NCBI GenBank assembly: GCA_047616325.1
Contig: JBLHGN010000181.1
Span: forward strand, 1 to 7,445
DNA: 7,445 nucleotides
Origin: JBLHGN01 sp047616325
GTDB taxonomy: Bacteria; Pseudomonadota; Gammaproteobacteria; Pseudomonadales; Cellvibrionaceae
Reading direction: 5' to 3'
Shown: positions 1-6,898 of the stretch, in pieces
Numbering within the stretch: the stretch's first letter is position 1
Layout: every line of letters begins with the position of its first letter
Translations under genes and position numbers: made by a program
Notes under the pieces: generated by a model
Seen by the model: only the letters and a program-made list of their open reading frames with translations
The model's database searches: none
What the model was told of the DNA's origin: nothing

Positions 1-103
1 CCCATGGGCTATTTATTCCAAGCAATAATCCGTAATGATCTTCGATTTCCACAACACTAATCCCCGCTAGTAATATTCTGATATTAACGGTATTTTACCC
101 TGA

Positions 104-313
104 ATTCACACAGACCTACGAAGAACCGCCGAAGCGCTTGTGAAAACAATAGCAAGTATCCTAGAAGCTGACGATCCTAAATCGGCCTTTGATTCCTTTT
201 GTGTTGCGGTAGCTGAAGCCTTACCAGACAGGCCCTCCAGCAAACATATGGCTGGCTGTGACCTTGGTCGGCAGGAACCTACAGAATCACTTAAATACAA
301 AATGGCTGCCTAA
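104..313 (+). CDS. Possible small hypothetical protein or gene remnant
   Basis: I do not recognise this product. The plus-strand frame is open from the TGA at 101-103 to a TAA at 311-313. It has no ATG near its 5' end: the best bacterial start is GTG at 140, which would give 57 residues, and no convincing ribosome binding site precedes it. The translation looks protein-like, with an amphipathic alanine- and acid-rich stretch (around VKTIASILEADD and FDSFCVAVAEAL) followed by a charged tail ending KYKMAA. A minus-strand frame over the same bases (106-300) is also open, but its serine- and arginine-rich translation looks like a shadow. The frame could equally be the C-terminal scrap of a decayed gene. 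There is no operon partner on this strand. Confidence 0.25.
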   Translation: MHTDLRRTAEALVKTIASILEADDPKSAFDSFCVAVAEALPDRPSSKHMAGCDLGRQEPTESLKYKMAA

Positions 314-316
314 TAT

Positions 317-368
317 GTATACACGTTAAATATGTCAACAACTAAAAACTTCGGAATCGAGTATACAC
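317..368. repeat. Pair of 8-bp direct repeats GTATACAC
   Basis: The octamer GTATACAC occurs at 317-324 and again at 361-368, with 36 bp between the copies. Each copy contains the palindrome GTATAC. The pair lies just after the stop of the small plus-strand frame and just before the end of the SHOCT remnant. It could be a pair of protein-binding half sites, a footprint of an excised element, or chance in AT-rich DNA. Confidence 0.3.
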
Positions 369-392
369 TTTTTTGTAACCGAATTTCTCATA

Positions 393-629
393 TTAACTCA
401 TTGAAATTTCCTGTTTAATTTGGATAAATTCTTCTTGACCGATTTCGCCAAGCGCATAGCGTTCATTAAGAATATCAACAGCATTTTTTTGCGGTTGCGA
501 TAAATAGCGTCGGTTTGCTCGGTAGCTATAGCCCCAGTGACTTAGACTAGAGATCAATAAAAACCAGATTCCGAACTATAAGAACCAGCCCCAACCTGAA
601 TACCAGTCGTTCCAATATGCGTGTTCCAT
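393..629 (-). pseudogene. SHOCT-domain small membrane protein gene interrupted by an amber codon
   Basis: Reading from ATG at 629 gives a 78-codon frame ending in TAA at 393-395, broken only by TAG at 576-578 (codon 18). The start has a good ribosome binding site, AGAGGA, five bases upstream. The first 16 residues are aromatic and tryptophan-rich (MEHAYWNDWYSGWGWF). A membrane segment spans about residues 15-34, followed by a short basic linker, RANRRY. The C-terminal helical hairpin, NAVDILNERYALGEI then EEFIQIKQEI (about 50-75), is a textbook SHOCT motif. Total length matches small SHOCT proteins, which are often found beside copper and heavy-metal genes; their role is unclear. The amber sits where a hydrophobic or tryptophan residue is expected, so a single TGG-to-TAG change is the simplest explanation. 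It lies 155 bp downstream of the copper ATPase on the same strand, so it was probably part of that unit. The homology is clear, but whether it is really inactive depends on the base call and on suppression. Confidence 0.75.
576..578 (-). other. In-frame amber codon in the SHOCT gene
   Basis: The plus-strand bases CTA read as TAG on the minus strand, at codon 18 of the SHOCT frame, between FL and FGIWF inside the predicted membrane segment. Both sides stay in the same frame and both look like one protein, so this is a substitution rather than a frameshift. Confidence 0.8.
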
Positions 630-702
630 GAAAGTCCTCTTTTAATTCACTAACAATGGGAAAGCGTTTAACAATTATAAAACGAGCCTAGAATTTCTCT
701 CC

Positions 703-716
703 GTGCGGTATCGCAC
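703..716. repeat. Small perfect hairpin downstream of copA
   Basis: GTGCG (703-707) and CGCAC (712-716) form a five-base-pair stem around a four-base GTAT loop. No T-run follows on either strand, so it does not look like a rho-independent terminator. A similar motif, GTGCGGTGTC followed by CGCA, is found in the same orientation at 6962-6976. The 155-bp gap between copA and the SHOCT remnant otherwise holds only the palindrome at 747-758. Confidence 0.35.
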
Positions 717-746
717 CTCTAGTTATTTAGCGATTGTTCACAACCC

Positions 747-758
747 TTTTACGTAAAA
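747..758. repeat. 12-bp palindrome TTTTACGTAAAA
   Basis: A perfect 12-bp palindrome lies 27 bp beyond the copA stop codon. On the minus strand it sits inside a looser CCCTT...AAGGG pairing. It could contribute a weak 3' structure or be a binding site for a dimeric regulator, but no T-tract marks it as a terminator. Confidence 0.25.
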
Positions 759-784
759 ATGCAAGGGACGCGGTTTGATACCAA

Positions 785-3112
785 TTACTGCTGCCAGCGC
801 AGTCTAAGCGCGTTGCCTATAACAGAGACCGAGCTTAAACTCATGGCCAACGCCGCGATCATTGGCGACAGTAATAGTCCAGTAATTGGATGCAGCACGC
901 CAGCCGCGATTGGCACGCCAATACTGTTATACAAAAATGCAAACCCTAGGTTTTGCCGCATATTTTTCACCGCTTGCTCTGACAATACAATCGCCTCAGT
1001 AATACCACGTAAATCGCCTTTTACCAAGGTCACCGGTGCACTGCTCATCGCGACATCCGTGCCTGTGCCCATGGCAATACCCACGTCGGCTTGTGCAAGT
1101 GCGGGGGCATCATTTATGCCATCACCGGCCATGGCCACGTGTCGTCTTTGGTTCTGTAGCTGACAAATGATTTCCAGTTTTTTCTGCGGTGTCACTTCGC
1201 CGTGAATAGTCTCTATACCGAGTTGCTGGCCGACAGCTTGGGCTGTAATTTGGCCATCGCCGGTAGCAATAACGATCGTAATACCTCGGTCGCGCAACTT
1301 TTTTATCGCGGGGCTTGAGGTCGCTTTTATAGGGTCGGCGACAGCAATCAAACCTGCCGCACGACCGTCCGCAGCAAGATAGACCACGCTCGCACCTTGG
1401 TTACGCAAACGCTCGGCATCCACAGCCAAGTCTTCGACGTCTATGCCGTTTTGATTCATTAAAGCCGTATTGCCGAGAATCAGCTGACGCCCTTCAACAG
1501 AGCCAGTTACGCCTATACCTGAGTCTGACTTAAATGCCTGCGGCTCAGTAAGTGAGAGCTTTTGTTGCTTAGCGGCATCGACGATAGCGGTTGCGAGCGG
1601 ATGTTCACTGACCTTATCAAGACTTGCTGCGAAGCGGAGTACATCGTCTTGCGTGAAAGCTGGCAAGACAACCACTTCTTTAAAGACAGGACGACCTTCA
1701 GTCAATGTTCCGGTTTTATCGACCACAAGTGTGTCGATTTTACGTAGCGCCTCAATGGCTGCAGCATCACGAAACAACACACCTTGTGTAGCCGCTTTAC
1801 CTGTGGTTACCATAATTGACATGGGTGTGGCCAACCCCAGCGCACAAGGACAGGCGATGACAAGCACTGCCACCGCATTGATTAACCCGTAAACCCAACT
1901 GGGTTCCGGCCCCCAAATGCCCCAGGCAAAGAAGGCGATAATGGCCACGGAAACCACGATCACGACAAAATACCCTGCGACATAATCCGCCAGCTTTTGC
2001 ATCGGTGCCCGTGAGCGCTGAGCCTGGGCAACCAAATCAACGATACGCGCCAATGTGCTCTCTGCGCCCACCTTTTCGGCTTTGATAATCAACGCCCCGC
2101 TCGTATTCAAGGTCGCGCCGATCACTTTGTCTCCAGGCTGCTTAGAAACGGGAACAGGCTCACCGGTGAGCATGGATTCATCGACAGCGCTAGTGCCATC
2201 GTCGACTACACCATCAACAGGGATTTTTTCGCCGGGCCTTACGCGCAAGCGATCGCCTGCACTTACATCGGCGAGCGACACATCTTCATCTTCTCCCTGT
2301 GTATTAATGCGTCTTGCCATATCCGGCGCTAAACGCAAAAGAGAACGTATGGCCTCTGACGTTTGCGAGCGGGCTTTTAATTCAAATAATTGTCCCATCA
2401 AGGTCAACGAGATGATGATGGCTGCCGCTTCAAAATACACATTGACTCGCCCATTGATCAAAAAACTGGCAGGGAACACATCCGGGATAATGGTGGCGGC
2501 TAGACTATAAAGATATGCCGCACCTGCCCCTAAACCAATCAACGTCCACATGTTAGGACTGCGGTTTTTGAGCGATTGCAGCGCACGATAAAAGAACGGC
2601 CAACCGGCCCACAACACCACAGGTGTTGCCAGTGCCAGCTCCACCCAGCTTTGAGTTTGTTCAGGCAGCCAGTGACGACCATGAGCAAACATGGCAAGCA
2701 CAAAGACAACGAGACTAAAGGGCAAACTCCACCAAAAGCGTCGGTTAAAATCGCTTAATTCAGGGTTATTTTTCTCTTCGAGCGAGGGCGCTTCGGGCTC
2801 CAGTGCCATGCCGCATGTGGGGCAGCTACCGGGACCTTGTTGCCGTACCTCAGGATGCATTGGGCAGGTATACCACGTTTGTGGCTCACCGCTTGCTACA
2901 GGTGTTTCTTCCTCACTTTTTCGGAGATAGCCTTCCGCATTCTGCGAGAATTTTGTTTTACAACCAGCACTACAAAAATAGTAAAACTGATCTGCATATT
3001 GATACTGATGAGTGGAAGTACTACTAACCGTCATACCGCAGACCGGATCTCTAAGTTCTGTCGATGTATCGGATGAACCATGATTGTGTTGGCAGCATGT
3101 AGGCGTGTTCAT
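785..3112 (-). CDS. copA: Cu+/Ag+-exporting P1B-1-type ATPase with YHS and heavy-metal-binding N-terminal domains
   Basis: This inner-membrane pump of 775 residues uses ATP to export monovalent copper (or silver) from the cytoplasm. In place of an HMA domain, the N-terminus carries a Cys/His-rich start (CCQHNH), a YHS-like domain (DPVCGM at 22-27, then FCSAGC) and a heavy-metal-binding domain (YTCPMHPEV at 81-89, CPTCGM at 97-102). Eight membrane helices fit at about 127-144, 155-175, 188-207, 222-240, 375-399, 405-430, 722-742 and 744-762. The P1B-1 transport residues are all visible: CPC (421-423), YN (728-729) and MSLSS (757-761). The catalytic set is intact: TGEP (316-319), DKTGT with phospho-Asp465, HP (504-505), ATGDG (616-620) and GDGINDAP (663-670). 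ATGDG replaces the commoner TGDN, a variant I recall from related proteobacterial pumps. The frame extends upstream to 3223, but ATG at 3112 has AGGAGG seven bases before it, and the extra 37 residues resemble nothing. It follows fumC by 161 bp and precedes the SHOCT remnant. Confidence 0.96.
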   Translation of the reverse strand: MNTPTCCQHNHGSSDTSTELRDPVCGMTVSSTSTHQYQYADQFYYFCSAGCKTKFSQNAEGYLRKSEEETPVASGEPQTWYTCPMHPEVRQQGPGSCPTCGMALEPEAPSLEEKNNPELSDFNRRFWWSLPFSLVVFVLAMFAHGRHWLPEQTQSWVELALATPVVLWAGWPFFYRALQSLKNRSPNMWTLIGLGAGAAYLYSLAATIIPDVFPASFLINGRVNVYFEAAAIIISLTLMGQLFELKARSQTSEAIRSLLRLAPDMARRINTQGEDEDVSLADVSAGDRLRVRPGEKIPVDGVVDDGTSAVDESMLTGEPVPVSKQPGDKVIGATLNTSGALIIKAEKVGAESTLARIVDLVAQAQRSRAPMQKLADYVAGYFVVIVVSVAIIAFFAWGIWGPEPSWVYGLINAVAVLVIACPCALGLATPMSIMVTTGKAATQGVLFRDAAAIEALRKIDTLVVDKTGTLTEGRPVFKEVVVLPAFTQDDVLRFAASLDKVSEHPLATAIVDAAKQQKLSLTEPQAFKSDSGIGVTGSVEGRQLILGNTALMNQNGIDVEDLAVDAERLRNQGASVVYLAADGRAAGLIAVADPIKATSSPAIKKLRDRGITIVIATGDGQITAQAVGQQLGIETIHGEVTPQKKLEIICQLQNQRRHVAMAGDGINDAPALAQADVGIAMGTGTDVAMSSAPVTLVKGDLRGITEAIVLSEQAVKNMRQNLGFAFLYNSIGVPIAAGVLHPITGLLLSPMIAALAMSLSSVSVIGNALRLRWQQ

Positions 3113-3119
3113 CAGGTAA

Positions 3120-3125
3120 CCTCCT
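3120..3125 (-). promoter_or_regulatory. Strong ribosome binding site that fixes the copA start
   Basis: The minus-strand AGGAGG lies seven bases upstream of ATG at 3112, which is near-ideal Shine-Dalgarno geometry. The alternative start at 3223 lacks a comparable site, so the 775-residue form is preferred. Confidence 0.85.
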
Positions 3126-3161
3126 GAGGGAAAATGTCGGGTAGTGATCGAGTTTAGCGGT

Positions 3162-3180
3162 CCGTTTACAGCAAAAACGG
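3162..3180. promoter_or_regulatory. Inverted repeat, possible operator upstream of copA
   Basis: CCGTTT (3162-3167) and AAACGG (3175-3180) form a perfect 6-bp dyad with a 7-bp spacer, 50-68 bp upstream of the copA start. It is sized for a dimeric regulator, but it does not match the CueR-type GGAAGGT dyad or any copper box I can name. It falls just downstream of a weak promoter candidate, which would suit repression. The assignment is inferred from position and symmetry only. Confidence 0.35.
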
Positions 3181-3196
3181 GGTCTTGCGTTTTGCC

Positions 3197-3225
3197 ATTA
3201 CACTGGCGCTTTAGTAAAGACAAAA
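3197..3225 (-). promoter_or_regulatory. Weak sigma-70-like promoter candidate for copA
   Basis: On the minus strand, TGTAAT (3197-3202) matches the -10 consensus at five of six positions. The T-rich TTTTGT lies 17 bp upstream and is a poor -35 element. The site is in the fumC-copA gap, about 85 bp before the copA start. The gap also contains a T-rich tract after fumC (about 3221-3240, read on the minus strand) with no convincing stem before it, so I do not call a terminator there. Confidence 0.2.
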
Positions 3226-3273
3226 AGTAAAAACAAAAAGCAATACCCTCTTTCGTTCCAGCTTTGCATCAGC

Positions 3274-4665
3274 TTATTTCCCCATTAAGGGCTCGATCCA
3301 GCGTTTAAATTCCTCTTCACTTACAAAGCCAGACTTCAGCGCAGCTTCTTTAAGACTCAAATCTTTTTCGGTCGCCAATGCGGCTATTTTTGCCGCCTTA
3401 TCATAGCCAATATGTGGTGCAAGGCCGGTTACTAACATTAAATTTTGTTGCAGATGGTGGTTTATCACTTGTTCGTTGGCGAGCAAACCGCGAGCACAAT
3501 AATGGTCAAAACTTATACAGGCGTCTGCTAGAAGTTCCATACTTTCCAACACGTTGTGGATCATCACGGGTTTAAAAACATTAAGCTGAAAGTTGCCTTG
3601 ACTGCCCGCAAAAGCCACACACGCGTCGTTGCCAAACACCTGAGCACATACCATAGTCATGGCTTCACACTGGGAGGGGTTGACCTTACCGGGCATAATA
3701 GATGAGCCGGGTTCGTTCGCAGGCAGTTGTAGTTCACCAATCCCACAGCGTGGCCCGCTGGCCAACCATCGAATATCGTTAGCAATCTTTAGCAAACTGC
3801 TCGACAACAAACGCAGGTTGGCCGATGTAAGCACTAAGGCATCGTGAGCCGCCAAGGCCGAGAATTTATTGGCCGCCGAGACGAACGGCAAGCCAGTCTC
3901 GTGGGAAAGTTTTTGCGCGACACGTTCACCAAAGTCTGCAGCGGCATTCATGCCGGTACCTACGGCTGTTCCACCGATGGCCAATTGGTATAACCCACTT
4001 TGCTTGGTCAATACGTCAATGGCAAAATCCATTTGCGCTACCCACGCACTAATTTCCTGTCCGAGAGTTAAGGGCGCAGCGTCTTGTAGATGGGTGCGGC
4101 CGACCTTAACGAGTTTACTGTATTGCTCGGCCTTGGCATTTAGCGTGTCGCGCAGCCCGTTGAGTGCGGGTAATAAGGTTTGCTTCAGCGTTAACAAAGC
4201 GGCCAGGTACATGGCGGTGGGAAACACATCATTGGATGACTGAGAACAGTTAACGTGGTCGTTGGGGTGTACCAGATTTTTATTACCTAGCTGCCCAGCC
4301 ATGATTTCAATCGCGCGATTAGCAATGACCTCGCTGGCGTTCATATTCGTTTGAGTGCCAGAGCCCGAATGAAATATTGCTAGCGGAAAATGCCCGTCCA
4401 ATTTACCGTCGATAAGTTCATCGCAGGCCTGCACCATCGGCGCCACAAGCTCGGTGGGCAACCCGCCTAAGTCGGCGTTAGTTTGCACGGCCGCTTTTTT
4501 CACCAAACCCAGGCTTTGGATAAAAATACGACCCCAGCGAAAACGTTTGGCGCCAATAGCAAAGTGTGCTACTGCCCTCTGGGTTTGTGCGCCCCAGTAG
4601 GCCTCGGCCGGCACGTCTATAGTGCCAAGACTGTCGCTCTCAAGCCGGAAACCTGTTTTGTTCAT
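3274..4665 (-). CDS. fumC: Class II fumarate hydratase (fumarase C)
   Basis: This 463-residue cytoplasmic enzyme interconverts fumarate and L-malate in the TCA cycle. Its length is normal for the family, and it works as a homotetramer without an iron-sulfur cluster. The superfamily motifs are in place: SGSGTQTNMN (100-109), SSN (143-145), the GRTH segment with catalytic-base candidate His192, and the signature loop GSSIMPGKVNP (320-330) with Ser321, Lys327 and Asn329, the counterparts of E. coli Ser318, Lys324 and Asn326. The segment before the first motif reads AIFHSGSGT where many relatives have VWQTGSGT. These are second-shell substitutions and I see no missing catalytic residue. ATG at 4665 fits the start of the family (TGFRLESDSLGTIDVP). 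Its ribosome binding site is weak (GGTGAT). It lies 112 bp after the GGDEF/EAL gene and 161 bp before copA, all co-oriented. Oxygen- and copper-resistant fumarase activity suits a copper-export neighbourhood, but shared regulation is inferred. Confidence 0.96.
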   Translation of the reverse strand: MNKTGFRLESDSLGTIDVPAEAYWGAQTQRAVAHFAIGAKRFRWGRIFIQSLGLVKKAAVQTNADLGGLPTELVAPMVQACDELIDGKLDGHFPLAIFHSGSGTQTNMNASEVIANRAIEIMAGQLGNKNLVHPNDHVNCSQSSNDVFPTAMYLAALLTLKQTLLPALNGLRDTLNAKAEQYSKLVKVGRTHLQDAAPLTLGQEISAWVAQMDFAIDVLTKQSGLYQLAIGGTAVGTGMNAAADFGERVAQKLSHETGLPFVSAANKFSALAAHDALVLTSANLRLLSSSLLKIANDIRWLASGPRCGIGELQLPANEPGSSIMPGKVNPSQCEAMTMVCAQVFGNDACVAFAGSQGNFQLNVFKPVMIHNVLESMELLADACISFDHYCARGLLANEQVINHHLQQNLMLVTGLAPHIGYDKAAKIAALATEKDLSLKEAALKSGFVSEEEFKRWIEPLMGK

Positions 4666-4829
4666 TTTTTATCACCACTCGCCAATTGTCGAAGTACAAA
4701 ATGAAGTATATCGCCATGTTGGTAGCGACCCCCACGGCTCCAGCGTCGATGTAGACCTTGGTATATTACACCCCACCTTAGGAAGCTAGATTCAATAAAG
4801 AAGTAAAATCTTGCACAGCAAGTGGCTTG
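4640..4829 (-). other. Overlapping open frames spanning the GGDEF/EAL-fumC gap
   Basis: The 112-bp gap (4666-4777) is open in two minus-strand frames. One runs from after a TAG (about 4829) to a TGA at 4662-4664 that overlaps the fumC ATG; it includes RRWSRGGRYQHGDILHFVLRQ and has no standard start. The other, 41 codons ending at 4640-4642, has many C-ending codons and includes VYIDAGAVGVATNMAIYF, with a possible ATG at 4717. Neither has a ribosome binding site I trust and I recognise neither. They may be remnants of a lost gene or coincidence in a region that carries fumC expression signals. Confidence 0.2.
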
Positions 4830-6853
4830 CTAAGATAAAAACCCTGCCCTTCTTCGCATTTGCGGTCCTTCAAAAAATTGAGTTGTTTCTGATTCTCAAT
4901 ACCTTCAGCAATGACGCGTAGGTTAAGGCTATTGCCCATGCCGATTACGGCAGCCACAATAGCTCCATTGTCTTTTTCGGTACTGATATCGCTCAAGAAA
5001 GACTGATCAATTTTAAGCACGTCAATGGGAAACTGTCTTAGATAACTCAGACTGGAATAGCCAGTACCAAAATCATCCACCGCTATTTTCACTCCGCTAT
5101 TCTTTAGTTTCTTGAGGATTTCTGCGCTGGTTTTTACATCGCGCATTAATACAGTTTCAGTAATTTCTAACTCCAAGCAACTTGGTGGCAGGCAAGTTTC
5201 TTTTAATATGTTATGCACGCCTTCAAAAAAACCCTGCCTGGTAAATTCCAGGGCAGAGATATTGACGGCAATAGATCGCAAAGGAAAACCTTCATCAACC
5301 CATCGCTTGGCTTGTGAGCAAGCTTCATGCAGCACCCAACGCCCTATAGGTACAATTAATCCATTCTCTTCTGCGGTAGGAATAAAACGATCGGGAAAAA
5401 TAACTTCTCCATTTGGATGAGCCCAGCGCAACAGCGCCTCAGCACCAATGATAGCGTCCGTATCTAGATTTATTATGGGTTGATAATGCATCACAAACTC
5501 ATTGTTACCCAAAGCCTTGCGTAAGCCGGCATCAACAAATTGTCGTTCTATGGCACGCACATTCATACTGTTATTAAAAAACTGGTAGGTATTGCGGCCT
5601 CTATCTTTGGCGCAATACATGGCGGTATCGGCATGCTTTAAGAGTGTGCCCGCATCCTTTCCATCATCGGGGTAAACGCTAATTCCAATGCTGCATGTAA
5701 CATGTAACTCTAACGAGCCAATATCATGTGGTACAGCCAAAAAAGTATTTATTTTTCTTGCGCTCAACGCGGCATCTTCGCCATGCTTACCGGCGAGCAC
5801 TATCACAAACTCATCGCCACCCTGGCGACTTACTGTATCCGAATTTCGCACGGAACTTAGTAAGCGCAACGCTACCGATTGCAAAAGCTTATCACCCGTT
5901 TCATGACCTAGTGAATCATTAATATATTTAAATTTGTCTATATCCAAAAACAGTACCGCAAGCTGGGCACCATGGCGTTTTGCTACGGATATTTCCTTTT
6001 TTATGCGGTCACGTAGCAACAAGCGGTTTGGCAAGTTTGTTAAAAAGTCATGCTGCGCAGAGTGCTCCATTTTTTTTGCCATTAATTTTTTTACCGTGAC
6101 ATCGGAAAACACAATCACCACGCCAGTGAACTTTCCATCCCAATCGAAAATGGGTGAAACAGAGTCCTCTATCGGCACCTCACTCTTATCGCGGCGAATT
6201 AACACCGTATCGGCATTCAACTTCATGGGTTCACATTTTTCGATTACTTTCTCAACCTGGTTAGGCGCCGCCTGGCGGGTAACACCATTGATGAGGTTGA
6301 AAATTTCTGCGATAGGTTTCCCGTGCGCTTCATCGCGGGGCCAGCCAGTTATTGTCTCAGCAGCAATATTCAAATATTCCACTCCGCCGTGCAAATTAGT
6401 ACATAGGACAGCATCGCCAATGGAATTAAGCGCAATTTCGGCGCGGGATTTTTCGGAAAAATATTCAAGATCAATTTCTTTTTGACGAATGAGATTTTGT
6501 ACGGCTTGCGGCAATAGATTACTATCAAAACAATTTTTGGTTAAATAACCTTGAGCACCATGTGCTAAGGCTTTACTGATGAGCATATCGTCATGGTTGG
6601 CAATCAGTGTCATGATTGGCGTGTGTGGCGCTGCGGCTAATAGTTGATCGTAGGTGACTATGCCTTGGCTGTCGGGTAGCATTAAATCGACAATAACGGC
6701 ATCAATATTAGCTTTTTTAAGTTGCCCAATCGCCGCAGAGAGTTTTTTCACTACACTTAATGTGAAAGACCCACTGTGCACGTTAGCAAATACATTTTTC
6801 AATGTAGTTACATCCTCGGCGTCGCTACTTACAATAAGAATGTGATAAGCCAT
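4778..6853 (-). CDS. Receiver-PAS-GGDEF-EAL protein (c-di-GMP synthesis/degradation regulator)
   Basis: This 691-residue soluble protein combines four domains. A receiver domain (about 3-125) keeps phosphoacceptor Asp56 and Lys106 (GYLTK), but the usual acidic pair is Ser9-Ser10 and the switch Thr/Ser position is Ile84. A PAS domain follows (about 134-257), starting near ALNSIGDAVLCTN. The GGDEF domain (about 262-425) has DIDKFK (304-309), the exact GGDEF signature (345-349) and an RxxD product-inhibition site, RNSD (336-339), five residues upstream. The EAL domain (about 437-688) has EALLRW (472-477), Asn531, ELEITE (561-566), DDFGTG (593-598), Lys614 and EGIE (650-653). Both catalytic domains therefore look competent, so net cyclase or phosphodiesterase activity cannot be read from sequence. 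No membrane segment is seen. ATG at 6853 begins the receiver fold directly (AYHILIV) and has AGAGG four bases upstream. No partner histidine kinase is in the window. It probably starts its own transcript, with fumC next downstream. Confidence 0.95.
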   Translation of the reverse strand: MAYHILIVSSDAEDVTTLKNVFANVHSGSFTLSVVKKLSAAIGQLKKANIDAVIVDLMLPDSQGIVTYDQLLAAAPHTPIMTLIANHDDMLISKALAHGAQGYLTKNCFDSNLLPQAVQNLIRQKEIDLEYFSEKSRAEIALNSIGDAVLCTNLHGGVEYLNIAAETITGWPRDEAHGKPIAEIFNLINGVTRQAAPNQVEKVIEKCEPMKLNADTVLIRRDKSEVPIEDSVSPIFDWDGKFTGVVIVFSDVTVKKLMAKKMEHSAQHDFLTNLPNRLLLRDRIKKEISVAKRHGAQLAVLFLDIDKFKYINDSLGHETGDKLLQSVALRLLSSVRNSDTVSRQGGDEFVIVLAGKHGEDAALSARKINTFLAVPHDIGSLELHVTCSIGISVYPDDGKDAGTLLKHADTAMYCAKDRGRNTYQFFNNSMNVRAIERQFVDAGLRKALGNNEFVMHYQPIINLDTDAIIGAEALLRWAHPNGEVIFPDRFIPTAEENGLIVPIGRWVLHEACSQAKRWVDEGFPLRSIAVNISALEFTRQGFFEGVHNILKETCLPPSCLELEITETVLMRDVKTSAEILKKLKNSGVKIAVDDFGTGYSSLSYLRQFPIDVLKIDQSFLSDISTEKDNGAIVAAVIGMGNSLNLRVIAEGIENQKQLNFLKDRKCEEGQGFYLSKPLAVQDFTSLLNLAS

Positions 6854-6898
6854 ATAGCCTCTTATGCCAATTTAGGTTAAATTTTGCATTCGCAACCT

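Noticed and set aside
1..60. Short plus-strand frame ending in TAA at 58-60
   Set aside because: Only 19 codons from the window edge, no recognisable motif; too short to support. The rest of 1-103 shows nothing I can call.
106..300. Minus-strand 64-codon frame
   Set aside because: It is Ser/Arg/Ala-rich with no ribosome binding site; the opposite strand of the same bases gives a more protein-like translation.
616..620. Idea that ATGDG in the copper ATPase is a lost TGDN motif
   Set aside because: The residue numbers here are in the protein (bases about 1253-1267). I recall ATGDG in related functional proteobacterial pumps, and all other catalytic motifs are intact.
785..3112. Many plus-strand open frames across the ATPase gene
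   Set aside because: They lie antisense to a gene with complete conserved motifs and their translations have low-complexity, shadow-like composition.
3113..3223. N-terminal extension of the copper ATPase by 37 residues
   Set aside because: The upstream ATG at 3223 lacks a good ribosome binding site and the extra residues match no domain, while ATG at 3112 has an ideal AGGAGG.
3221..3260. Rho-independent terminator after fumC
   Set aside because: A T-rich tract is present on the minus strand, but no stable GC-rich stem precedes it.
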